The translations under genes and the position numbers were made by a program. This document shows positions 1-6,375 of a DNA stretch of 17,007 nucleotides, piece after piece. Location of the stretch: assembly GCA_017614795.1 (NCBI GenBank), contig JAGABD010000028.1, forward strand, positions 1 to 17,007, given 5' to 3'. This DNA comes from Bacteroidales bacterium. GTDB lineage: Bacteria > Bacteroidota > Bacteroidia > Bacteroidales > UBA932. The notes under the pieces were generated by a model. That model made no database searches. It had not been told where the DNA came from and saw nothing but the letters and a program-made list of their open reading frames with translations. Each line of letters starts with the position of its first letter. Positions within the stretch are counted from its first letter, which is position 1.

Positions 1-107
1 ATCCCGAGGCGCTTGAACATCGTCACGGAAATCACATTGACGATGAAATAAGGTATGCCTTCGGCAAAATAGAGTGTCGGCACCCAGGCCCAGGGATTAT
101 TCTTCAT
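1..107 (-). CDS. AmpG-like MFS permease, N-terminal fragment
   Basis: Partial gene: only the first 35 codons lie in the window and the rest continues past base 1. The peptide starts MKNNPWAWVPTLYFAEGIPY and goes on into a hydrophobic first helix ending near FKRLG. This matches the usual start of the Bacteroidota AmpG-like branch of the major facilitator superfamily, whose best-known member imports anhydro-muropeptides into the cytoplasm. The ATG (105-107) lies inside the last codons of the upstream HIT/SpoIID gene. The two overlap by 11 bases, so the genes are probably co-transcribed and translationally coupled. Muropeptide transport is inferred from the family and from the SpoIID-domain neighbour; the substrate cannot be read from this fragment. 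It could also be another MFS sugar or peptide carrier. Confidence 0.72.
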   Translation of the reverse strand, partial: MKNNPWAWVPTLYFAEGIPYFIVNVISVTMFKRLG

Positions 108-2172
108 ACGAGCCGGGATAATAGTGGGAGAGAATCTCTTCGCAGCTGCAGCCCTTCTCCGCCATTACTGCAGCTCCTATCTGGCAGAGACCCACGCCGT
201 GCCCCCATCCTTTGCCGTGGAGGATGCACCTGTCGCCCTTCCATTCCACCTCGAAGGCGGAACTCTTCAGATGGCTGGTGCTGAGCGCGTGGCGGATGGC
301 GAGTTCCTTGCCGATGACTTCGGAGCGCTTGTCGCCGGTGATGCGAAGGTATTTGATCCGCCCGGAAGGGCCTCTCTCCACCGCCTCGAGTTCCCTGATG
401 CTGCCGAAATCGATGCCCGTGCGCTCTTTCACGAGGGCCGAAAGTTCGTCGCGGGAATATTCCACCGTCCATTCGAAGAAATCTTCGGTCTGGAGGTCGT
501 AGTCGTTGAGAACCTTTGCGAGGATGCTCTTGTCGGCGGTTTTGCAGTAAGGGTCTCCCCCGCCTTTCGGCGTGTCGGGAAGGGCCTGCAGATAGGGATA
601 GTCGCGGTCCTCCCAGCAGGTGCTGTAGAGTTCCATGGTGCCGCCGCAGCATTTGGAGTAGCGGGCGTCGCATATCTTGCCGTCGTACTTGAGGACCTTG
701 CCCCAGGTGAGGTCGACGGCGTCGCGGGCGTTCTGGCTGATGTCCGGGCCGATGCCCTGGTAGCGCTGGCAGTGGTCGTCGGCGCATACGTCGAATCCCT
801 CGTGGCTGCCCAGATTGGACATAAGCCACGAGCGGGAGATTATCGCGTGCGCCTTGAGGAACTCCAGCGGGGCGTCTGAGTGCATCTCCGAGGAGATTAC
901 GCTCAGCAGGTAATCCTCGACGCCGATGCGGTTTATTGCGCGTATCTTGTCGCCTTCCACCACGAAACGCAGGCGCCCGGCGAACTTGCGCACGAGCTTG
1001 CGCTCCCAGTGGAAATCGATGCCTATCACGAAGTCGTGAAGTATGAAAGTGGGCTCCGAAAACAGCGTGGAGCGGGTCACCGCCTCGAAAGTGAGTTCGT
1101 CGTAGAGGGTGCCGTTGTAGTTGATTCGGCCGTCGCACCAGGAAACCCGCTGCGGGCCGGCGCCGTCGGAGATTATCTCGAAAACTATCTCCTTGGCGGC
1201 CATCACGCCCACGTCTATCTTGGGCTGGGTGCGGGTGAGGCGCCATACCACGCGGGCATCGTCCTCTTCGCTGATGGACACTTCCTCCACCATCCTCTCC
1301 AGCATCTCCGCGGTGAGTTTGTCGAGGTCCTCCTCCTTCGGAGCCACGAAGAATCCCGCCATGTCGGCGGCGCCCGGGCTCATCGTCAGATGCTCTTCTC
1401 CCTCGGCGTAATAATGGTGCGAACGGAGGTTCGAGCGCAGCACCACGACCGTGCGGAACTCCCCGCCCTTGTACCAGCTCACCAGGTTGAAGCGTGGCTC
1501 GCTCTCCCCTTCCACCCTCGGAGAACACTCCAGCAGGCGGTAGAAGAGCTTTGCCATCGACTTCTGCGTGGTGCTTTTGAGCGCGTAGACGCCGCGGGTG
1601 AAGCCGTTGAACTTGTAGAGATGCGCGTCCTGCACGCTCTCGAGTTCGCCCGACGCGGTGTCGAGGAACGCGTCCGCCGCCTTCTGCAGAGGCAGAACGT
1701 CGGTGTGGCAGGCCTGGAAATGCAGATGGTCCGGAGCCGATGCGCCGCTGAACGGGCCGTTGTAGTACACGGCGTAGTCCTGGTACATCTTGGTGAACAG
1801 CAGCATATCCGGGAAATGGTGCCAGATGGTCTGCGGCAGATGGGTGTCGCGAACCACCACCAGATGGTCCCGGAAGATCGGATAGGGATTGATCTGGATA
1901 TTGTAGAGGCGGTCTTTCTTGCCTTCGTATTTCAGATGGAACTGCTCCTTGGGGCGATGCTCGACGCAGAGGAAGCAGGGCCTTTCGGCCAGGGTCTTGG
2001 GGTCGGTCCGGGCCGTGCTGGATGCAATGCGGCAGGGGTTGTGCTGCACTATTACCGGCAGGCCTCCGATTATGAATTCGCGCTGGCGAGCGGCCTTAAT
2101 GGAACGGAAGTTCCGGGCGGCGAGAGGCCACACCGACAACTGGTCCTTTATGAATTTTGCGATGTCCGCCAT
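97..2172 (-). CDS. HIT/DUF4922-like domain fused to SpoIID/LytB domain
   Basis: A 691-residue two-domain protein. Residues about 1-320 resemble the GalT/Ap4A-phosphorylase side of the HIT superfamily (the Bacteroidota DUF4922 type). They contain a CxxC pair (CFLC, 66-69), an NPYP...DHLVV strand (95-107) and the nucleotide-binding HIT motif HLHFQ (149-153). Residues about 330-691 are a SpoIID/LytB domain. It has EDYLLSVISSEM, which carries the glutamate used by SpoIID lytic transglycosylases, then LKAHAIISRSW, and near the end GWGHGVGLCQIGA and YYPGS. SpoIID proteins cleave glycan strands or enhance amidases and normally act outside the cytoplasm. No signal peptide or membrane segment is visible here. 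The start codon overlaps the Nudix stop (TGATG) and the end overlaps the AmpG-like start. Domain identification is good; the reaction is unknown. Confidence 0.85.
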   Translation of the reverse strand: MADIAKFIKDQLSVWPLAARNFRSIKAARQREFIIGGLPVIVQHNPCRIASSTARTDPKTLAERPCFLCVEHRPKEQFHLKYEGKKDRLYNIQINPYPIFRDHLVVVRDTHLPQTIWHHFPDMLLFTKMYQDYAVYYNGPFSGASAPDHLHFQACHTDVLPLQKAADAFLDTASGELESVQDAHLYKFNGFTRGVYALKSTTQKSMAKLFYRLLECSPRVEGESEPRFNLVSWYKGGEFRTVVVLRSNLRSHHYYAEGEEHLTMSPGAADMAGFFVAPKEEDLDKLTAEMLERMVEEVSISEEDDARVVWRLTRTQPKIDVGVMAAKEIVFEIISDGAGPQRVSWCDGRINYNGTLYDELTFEAVTRSTLFSEPTFILHDFVIGIDFHWERKLVRKFAGRLRFVVEGDKIRAINRIGVEDYLLSVISSEMHSDAPLEFLKAHAIISRSWLMSNLGSHEGFDVCADDHCQRYQGIGPDISQNARDAVDLTWGKVLKYDGKICDARYSKCCGGTMELYSTCWEDRDYPYLQALPDTPKGGGDPYCKTADKSILAKVLNDYDLQTEDFFEWTVEYSRDELSALVKERTGIDFGSIRELEAVERGPSGRIKYLRITGDKRSEVIGKELAIRHALSTSHLKSSAFEVEWKGDRCILHGKGWGHGVGLCQIGAAVMAEKGCSCEEILSHYYPGSYEE

Positions 2173-2774
2173 CAGAGAAGTGCGAGAAGTTCGTTCTTTA
2201 TTTCGGCGTATTCCTGCTCGAACTGCGGGGTCAGGACGCCCTTGCCTATCGCATCGTCGATTTCCTGCACCGTCCAGAAGCGGCCTTCGGTCACCTCGGC
2301 ATTGTCGGGATCAGGGGTTTTGGAGCTGATGGTCGCGAAGACGCACACGAGTTCCCTTTCGACCTCGCTTTCCCATACGTACCTGCGCAGAAGCAGGGGG
2401 TTGAAGTCGCGGAATCCGAGTTCTTCGCTCGCTTCACGGAAGAGAGACTCCCGCAGGCCCTCGCCGTAGGTGACGTGTCCTCCGACCGCCGTATCCCAGA
2501 GGCCGGGGCAGAGGTCCTTCTCCATCGAGCGTTTCTGCAGATAGATGCGGGAGAACCTGTCGATTATGTGGAGATGCACCACCGGGTGCAGAAGTTTTTC
2601 GCGTCCGGGCTCCGCCTGATGGCAGAGGCTGCGCCACGCCCTGCCGATGACCGCACCTGCGGTATCCACGACCGGGAGGCATTCGTTCACCTTGCCGGCA
2701 GAGTGTTTGCCGGGGGCAAAGGCCGATTCGCCAAGCATTGGCGCGGGTTCCAGAGGGTAAACCAGTTCGAACAT
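2172..2774 (-). CDS. Nudix hydrolase
   Basis: A 200-residue cytoplasmic protein with a complete Nudix box, GX5EX7REUXEEXGU. It runs from G99 through E105 and R113-E114 to the E117-E118 pair and G120-F121. The glutamates bind the divalent metal that drives hydrolysis of a nucleoside diphosphate linked to another group. The flanks (HPVVHLHI near 63-70, YLQKRS near 78-83, CPGLWDTAVGGH at 89-100) resemble the isopentenyl-diphosphate-isomerase-like Nudix branch. An N-terminal region of about 60 residues precedes the fold. The gene starts 4 bp after the HU-like gene and ends in TGATG, overlapping the next start by one base. A nucleotide-sugar or dinucleotide substrate would fit the HIT-like neighbour, but that is inference. 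TGA serves as a normal stop here. Confidence 0.9.
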   Translation of the reverse strand: MFELVYPLEPAPMLGESAFAPGKHSAGKVNECLPVVDTAGAVIGRAWRSLCHQAEPGREKLLHPVVHLHIIDRFSRIYLQKRSMEKDLCPGLWDTAVGGHVTYGEGLRESLFREASEELGFRDFNPLLLRRYVWESEVERELVCVFATISSKTPDPDNAEVTEGRFWTVQEIDDAIGKGVLTPQFEQEYAEIKNELLALL

Positions 2775-2778
2775 CGGC

Positions 2779-3654
2779 TTACCAGTTTATGATCCGGAGT
2801 TCTTCCGGAGTGTAGAGAATGCTGTCGATGAAGTCGGGCGCGGCCTGAACCAGAATCAGGAAGGTCGCAAGGGCCACAGCAGCCACAGCCGCCAGCACCA
2901 GGATCGTCACCAAAATGCGGCCGAGAATCTTCTTGAATCTGCCGGGGTGTTTGGGTTTGGCGGGTTTTCCGACCGGGGCTTCGGCGGGGGCTCCGGCTGG
3001 CGCTTCGGGAGCAGGAACCGGTTCAACTGCCGGTTCGGGCGTAGGTTCTACGACGGGCTCGGGGGCCGGCTCGACGACGGGTTCGACCGCCGGTTCCACG
3101 ACGGGTTCGACCGCCGGGATGGGTTCGTCGGACGCAGGGAGGTCGGCGGGAGCGTCGACCAGCGGGATTTCGGGATCGGAGACAATAGTCGCGGTCTCCC
3201 CCTCGGGACCGTCGAACACGGGCAGCGCCTCGGTGTGGGATTTCAGCGACACGCTCTGCAGGCCGAAGCCCTCGGGATAGATGTCGAGGTCCTCGTCGCA
3301 GATGAAGAAGAAATTGTTCTGCCTTGTGGCACGAAGACGGCCGAGTCCCGGGAACACCACGGTCTTGCGGTCGATGAGTTCGGCCTTGAGCTCGGCAAGA
3401 TACTTCTGGAGGACTTCCAGGGCCTGAGCTTCGCTTATTCCGGCTATTCTCGCAAGATGCGCGGCCAGCAGGCCGTCGTCACCGGGACCCGGAAGGAACA
3501 CCACGCGGCGGTACGGAGGATTGATCGCGTACCCCTTGTCGGTGAATGTTGCGGGAACCAGCTCGGCGATGAACGAACCCATCCCGGGCAGACCGACTTT
3601 GTCGTTGCCCAGAAGCAGTTCGTGCAGCATCTTGGAAAGCAGCCCTATATCCAT
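2779..3654 (-). CDS. membrane-anchored HU-CCDC81-like protein
   Basis: A 291-residue protein. Residues 1-140 resemble the paired HU/CCDC81-type domains found at the N-terminus of Bacteroidota SPOR-domain proteins: LPGMGSFIA at 22-30, INPPYRRVVF at 44-53 and FPGLGRLRA at 101-109. A proline/glutamate tract of VEP and PEP repeats follows (about 182-217). Then come a basic stretch (PKHPGRFKK), one transmembrane helix (about 246-271) and a 20-residue tail ending in YTPEELRIINW. The likely topology is HU-like domains in the cytoplasm with a short periplasmic tail, and no SPOR domain. The family is thought to connect the envelope with septal or nucleoid structures, but I see no proof of DNA binding. 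It is the first gene of the operon, with a good -7 element 24-31 bases upstream of its ATG. Confidence 0.75.
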   Translation of the reverse strand: MDIGLLSKMLHELLLGNDKVGLPGMGSFIAELVPATFTDKGYAINPPYRRVVFLPGPGDDGLLAAHLARIAGISEAQALEVLQKYLAELKAELIDRKTVVFPGLGRLRATRQNNFFFICDEDLDIYPEGFGLQSVSLKSHTEALPVFDGPEGETATIVSDPEIPLVDAPADLPASDEPIPAVEPVVEPAVEPVVEPAPEPVVEPTPEPAVEPVPAPEAPAGAPAEAPVGKPAKPKHPGRFKKILGRILVTILVLAAVAAVALATFLILVQAAPDFIDSILYTPEELRIINW

Positions 3655-3677
3655 TGCGTGTTTTTAACTGTATCGTA

Positions 3678-3685
3678 CAAAGATA
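3678..3685 (-). promoter_or_regulatory. -7 promoter element of the HU/Nudix/SpoIID/AmpG operon
   Basis: Read on the minus strand this is TATCTTTG, a perfect match to the Bacteroidota TAnnTTTG -7 element. It lies about 24 bases upstream of the first ATG of the operon. No convincing TTTG -33 element is seen 19-21 bases further upstream. Confidence 0.6.
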
Positions 3686-3704
3686 AACAAAAAAGCAGAA
3701 AAAT

Positions 3705-3735
3705 TTTGCACAATTAAGTTTTTATACTACCTTTG
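3705..3735 (+). promoter_or_regulatory. promoter of tRNA-Asn
   Basis: TTTG (3705-3708) and TACCTTTG (3728-3735) are separated by 19 bases. This matches the Bacteroidota -33/-7 consensus with ideal spacing. The mature tRNA starts 30 bases further downstream. It is the clearest complete promoter in the window. Confidence 0.75.
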
Positions 3736-3740
3736 CAGTC

Positions 3741-3759
3741 CGCAAGACCGCATCTTGCG
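3741..3759 (+). other. stem-loop in the tRNA-Asn 5' leader
   Basis: A perfect 7-bp stem, CGCAAGA (3741-3747) with TCTTGCG (3753-3759), closes a 5-base loop. It sits between the promoter and the mature tRNA 5' end, six bases before base 1 of the tRNA. A role in RNase P processing or transcript stability is possible but not shown. Confidence 0.45.
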
Positions 3760-3765
3760 ATACAG

Positions 3766-3839
3766 TCCTCTTTAGCTCAGTTGGTTAGAGCACCTGACTG
3801 TTAATCAGGGGGTCCTAGGTTCAAGTCCTAGAAGGGGAG
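3766..3839 (+). tRNA. tRNA-Asn (GTT)
   Basis: A complete 74-base cloverleaf. The acceptor stem pairs TCCTCTT (3766-3772) with AAGGGGA (3832-3838), including one T-G wobble, and G3839 is the discriminator. The D-arm holds AGCTCAGTTGGTTAGAGC. The anticodon stem CCTGA/TCAGG encloses the loop CTGTTAA with anticodon GTT at 3800-3802. The T-arm contains GGTTCAAGTCC. CCA is not encoded. U1 and the G discriminator are typical of tRNA-Asn. It has its own promoter and is followed four bases later by a terminator, so it is a single-gene unit. Confidence 0.97.
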
Positions 3840-3842
3840 CAA

Positions 3843-3875
3843 AAAAGTCGCCATCACCGGCGACTTTTCTTTTTT
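3843..3875 (+). terminator. intrinsic terminator of tRNA-Asn
   Basis: A 10-bp stem, AAAAGTCGCC (3843-3852) with GGCGACTTTT (3859-3868), around the loop ATCACC. It is followed by a T-rich run to 3875. The A/T ends make it potentially bidirectional. Confidence 0.88.
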
Positions 3876-4033
3876 ATACGCCCCCTGCCGCGTGACAGCC
3901 AACGTCTTATCCCTCAACGAGTTACGCAATTCTTCTACACCAATTTCTGGGTAGAAGGAATCAATAAATCATTATCAATCAACGCTTTAAGTGCCACGGC
4001 ATATAGCAACAGCCGGCGCGAGGAGAGCCCCCC

Positions 4034-4074
4034 GGGGAGTGTTGCTCCCCGCAGTGCCCGGCGGTAGCCGCCGG
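4034..4074. repeat. two adjacent GC-rich hairpins inside the element
   Basis: GGGGAG (4034-4039) pairs with CTCCCC (4045-4050) across a 5-base loop. CCGGCGG (4058-4064) pairs perfectly with CCGCCGG (4068-4074) across TAG. They form the GC-rich core of an otherwise AT-rich intergenic region. Confidence 0.6.
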
Positions 4075-4102
4075 AGACGCCCCATTCCGGCGGCGGTGCA
4101 AT

Positions 4103-4125
4103 GAATGAGCAGATTAAGGTGGGCG
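4103..4125 (+). repeat. 23-bp direct repeat, copy 1
   Basis: Contains GCAGATTAAGG at 4109-4119. It matches the second copy at 4258-4280 at 20 of 23 positions, with a period of 155 bases. Both copies lie inside the MITE-like element and bracket the AACCTC hairpin pair. Confidence 0.6.
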
Positions 4126-4132
4126 AATGGTT

Positions 4133-4221
4133 CAAAGTGATCCCAACCTCGCAAAATAAGTGAGGTTGAGCACAAAAACGGCCCAAAATGATCCTAACCT
4201 CGATTATTTAAAGAGGTTGGG
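4133..4221. repeat. tandem pair of AACCTC/GAGGTT hairpins
   Basis: The motif CAAARTGATCCYAACCTCG occurs at 4133-4151 and again at 4184-4202, exactly 51 bases apart. Each copy is followed by an arm that closes a hairpin. The first stem is 4144-4150 with 4162-4168 (7 bp). The second is 4193-4201 with 4213-4221 (9 bp, one T-G). Both loops are 11 bases, and the loop sequences differ while the stems are kept. Confidence 0.6.
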
Positions 4222-4257
4222 ACCACCCAAAAGGTAATGGTTTCGATGAACGGCACC

Positions 4258-4280
4258 GAATGGGCAGATTAAGGCTGGCG
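4258..4280 (+). repeat. 23-bp direct repeat, copy 2
   Basis: Second copy of the repeat at 4103-4125, with GCAGATTAAGG at 4264-4274. It differs at three positions. Confidence 0.6.
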
Positions 4281-4498
4281 GGCAAGTGATTGAGTATCAG
4301 CGAATAAAGCGATTCCTTCTACCCCGAAAACGGCATAGAAGGCATCGTTTAAAATATTGCTTTTCAAACGGTTAAGCGCCCCTTACGCGAATTCTCTTTG
4401 ATGAATCCGATGCAAAATAAGGATTTTCTCCAACAATTTAACTCCAGATATTACAAGAGTGAAAGAAAAGCATTTTACTAATAGTATGGCGATTGTGG

Positions 4499-4942
4499 TT
4501 ACTCGTAGTAATCAACTATTTCGTACTCGCCGCGATTATCTCTTCGTTTTTTCCCATCATACACATATTCATACTGGTCGCTGCCAGATGCTCCTGAGTA
4601 TGTGTAACCGGTATACCTTCCGTAGGAGTCATAATTATATGTATAAACACCGTTCATCTCTTCGTTTTGGTAATTGTATTCACTTCTCAAACGGCGGTTC
4701 GTCACTTGCCCTCCTCTGTTGAAATACAGTTCGCCTACCTTAAATTCTCCAGACGCGCCAGAACTGCTAGATTGGCGTTCAAGTCTCGCAACCCGTTGTT
4801 TGAGAGCGTTGATTTCTTGTCGAAGTTCAGATATCAGTTCTCGCTGTTCGCTGTCTGAGTCTTTGGCGCATGCATTATTAATGGTTATACCTATGAGAAA
4901 TGCTGCCAAGATTGCTCCAATGTTAACAATAGTTCTTTTCAT
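4499..4942 (-). CDS. small exported coiled-coil protein, unknown function
   Basis: A 147-residue protein I do not recognise. It begins with a signal peptide (MKRTIVNIGAILAAFLIG) that probably ends at ACA-K near residue 27. A charged heptad-like helix follows (about 30-58, SEQRELISELRQEINALKQR onward), likely a short coiled coil. The second half is rich in Tyr, Gly and Asn, with repeated YNY, YTY and YEYVYDG motifs. It is probably periplasmic or outer-membrane associated and may oligomerise through the helix. The gene is AT-richer than the metabolic genes around the island and lies 20 bp downstream of a damaged lipoprotein gene on the same strand. GATATTTG (4948-4955, minus strand), one mismatch from the -7 consensus, ends five bases before the ATG. 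Confidence 0.65.
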   Translation of the reverse strand: MKRTIVNIGAILAAFLIGITINNACAKDSDSEQRELISELRQEINALKQRVARLERQSSSSGASGEFKVGELYFNRGGQVTNRRLRSEYNYQNEEMNGVYTYNYDSYGRYTGYTYSGASGSDQYEYVYDGKKRRDNRGEYEIVDYYE

Positions 4943-4962
4943 ATTGTCAAATATCTATTTTG

Positions 4963-5370
4963 TTAATTAATCTTTTTCGCATGCTCAATTTGCCGCCCGA
5001 TAGAAGAGCCATAATCTGAAGTAATTGTGATATCTCTTGCTGCATTAACATTGATAATGGCCGGTATATACTTTTTGTTACCGTCAAACTTATACTCTAA
5101 TTCCCTTGTCGCGTCATTGTAAACATAATCTCCATACTCGATTTTGTCGCCAGCTGAAGAGTATCTGATTAGTGTCCCCTCTGCTTTGAATTGAAGAGTA
5201 CAATAATAGTCCCCATATAGTTCTGGGAATCTGTTTACTGTGCCATCGTGATTCGTGTATGTCACAGATACGATGCCCCACTTTCCAACAAGTGCAAACT
5301 CTTCTGTTTTCTCTTTTGCTCAAGAGAAAGAAGCAAGTAATAGAATGATGTATAACAATAAGCGCTTCAT
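4963..5370 (-). pseudogene. lipocalin-like lipoprotein with nonsense codon in its signal peptide
   Basis: The natural start is the ATG at 5368-5370. The first 16 codons read MKRLLLYIILLLASFS and are followed by an in-frame TGA (5320-5322). The same frame then continues AKEKTEEFALVGKWGIVSV and stays open for over 110 codons to the stop at 4963. Cysteine at the TGA position would complete a lipoprotein signal, and TGC or TGT to TGA is a single-base change. The body, with LVGKW near the start, an F-K-A-E-G-T strand and alternating strands, resembles small lipocalin-like Bacteroidota lipoproteins. TGA is an ordinary stop elsewhere in the window, so a loss-of-function mutation or a sequencing error is more likely than recoding. 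Restart at the GTG at 5265 would give a 100-residue protein with no export signal. Confidence 0.7.
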
Positions 5371-5405
5371 TGTGTATCTTAACAATATTGATGAAATAGA
5401 CTGAA

Positions 5406-6335
5406 TTACCAATCTTTAAGTGAATCTAAAGAAGAGTTCCCCTTGTCAACGGACTTCTGAATCTGGTCGAATAAGCGAGATACTTGGTTTTCTGCCTTGG
5501 AGAGCCGGTCTTCATAGTACAAGTTCCCTTCTCTGGATAAGGAGATAACGACCTTTGCTCTCCCATCCCTGCATTCGACATTTAGAATGAAGCCAAATAC
5601 AAATTCAATTGGGCGTTCGTCACGCCAATAACACTCTTTTCTAACGCCCTTTGCTAGTATCTTATAATCATCAGAATCATCTCTTTGTATAACAGCGTTA
5701 CCCAGAGAACAGAACTCTTGTATACGCTTGTATATATCTAGTTTATTGAGATTCTTTTCTGACTGAATAATTTTGTAGTATGAGATGAGGGCCCCCGAAG
5801 ATTCGTACACGTAAGGCATTGTATAGAAGTATGGATAGTGCGGGCCTCTCGGGAATCTGCCGGAATTATTCTCAATAAAGAAGTTGGCCTGCTTCGCGAC
5901 CTGGTCGGCAAAATACTGAAAATCTGAAGTAAGAGATTCTGGTAATTCTGCTATTGTTATCTTTCTTGAGGTTTCTTGTTGTGCGTTATCACAAATAATA
6001 GTGTGTGTCGTGCCGCCCGTAATGTAGAAATCCAAAGTAATTTTTCTGCCTGAAATAGCGTAACGTAAAAAGTAATCTAAATCATAAACCGTCTTACTTG
6101 GCGCACGCCAGTCGCGTGTTCCGATAAAACTGAAAAGCGTTCCATATAGCCTCCCGGAATCGTCGAGTTTGATCAAACTGCCAACATTGACCAAATAATC
6201 GTTCAATTTTCCACTAATTGCGTCCACTTGAGCAGCACTAATTCTAAACGATGCTGTATAATGGGTTAGTGGCTGGCTTAAACCAAGAGGAACCACAGTA
6301 ATGAACAATAGAAATGATAGTAATAATCTCCTCAT
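5406..6335 (-). CDS. exported protein with two DUF4468-like repeats
   Basis: A 309-residue protein with a clear signal peptide (MRRLLLSFLLFITVVPLGLSQ), probably cut near residue 20. Two segments look like copies of one module. The first, after the signal peptide, has ISGKLNDYL, then a D-D-S-G turn, then RDWRAPSKTVYDLDYFLRY. The second, in the last third, has YKRIQEFCSLG, then RDDSDDYK, then CYWRDERPIEFVFGFILN. This helix, D-rich turn, aromatic strand order recalls the DUF4468 family of Bacteroidota exported proteins (TBP-like fold), but the match is from memory. No catalytic motif is visible. The end (about 275-309) is a charged helix. The gene is AT-rich and 35 bp upstream of the damaged lipoprotein gene. 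A periplasmic role is likely, function unknown. Confidence 0.68.
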   Translation of the reverse strand: MRRLLLSFLLFITVVPLGLSQPLTHYTASFRISAAQVDAISGKLNDYLVNVGSLIKLDDSGRLYGTLFSFIGTRDWRAPSKTVYDLDYFLRYAISGRKITLDFYITGGTTHTIICDNAQQETSRKITIAELPESLTSDFQYFADQVAKQANFFIENNSGRFPRGPHYPYFYTMPYVYESSGALISYYKIIQSEKNLNKLDIYKRIQEFCSLGNAVIQRDDSDDYKILAKGVRKECYWRDERPIEFVFGFILNVECRDGRAKVVISLSREGNLYYEDRLSKAENQVSRLFDQIQKSVDKGNSSLDSLKDW

Positions 6336-6375
6336 ATTGTCTATTTAAACAAGAATCCAAATAGAAAACCGTGCT

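Larger units (their letters stand above)
3932..4341. repeat. MITE-like element with 31-bp imperfect inverted ends
   Basis: The left end (3932-3962) and the right end (4311-4341) are inverted copies, identical at 26 of 31 positions. They share a perfect 14-bp core, GGGTAGAAGGAATC (3949-3962), and its complement (4311-4324). Each end is itself a palindrome (CTTCTA...TAGAAG). Between them lie two GC-rich hairpins (4034-4050 and 4058-4074), a pair of AACCTC/GAGGTT hairpins and a 23-bp direct repeat. There is no credible transposase or other gene; an 83-codon frame in the region is made of the repeats. A non-autonomous mobile element or a pair of REP-like palindromes would both explain it. I see no clear target-site duplication. 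The rest of 3876-4498 shows nothing I can name. Confidence 0.5.

Noticed and set aside
880..2469. A 529-codon plus-strand frame and other long antisense frames over GC-rich genes.
   Set aside because: They are shadows of the SpoIID, Nudix, M20, mutase and GH3 genes with no domain-like sequence of their own.
3935..4186. An 83-codon minus-strand frame and a shorter overlapping one.
   Set aside because: They consist of the hairpins and inverted end of the MITE-like element, and no protein-like pattern is present.
5320..5322. Selenocysteine or TGA-as-tryptophan recoding in the lipoprotein frame.
   Set aside because: TGA ends the Nudix gene in this window, no obvious selenocysteine stem-loop follows, and the site is a signal peptide.
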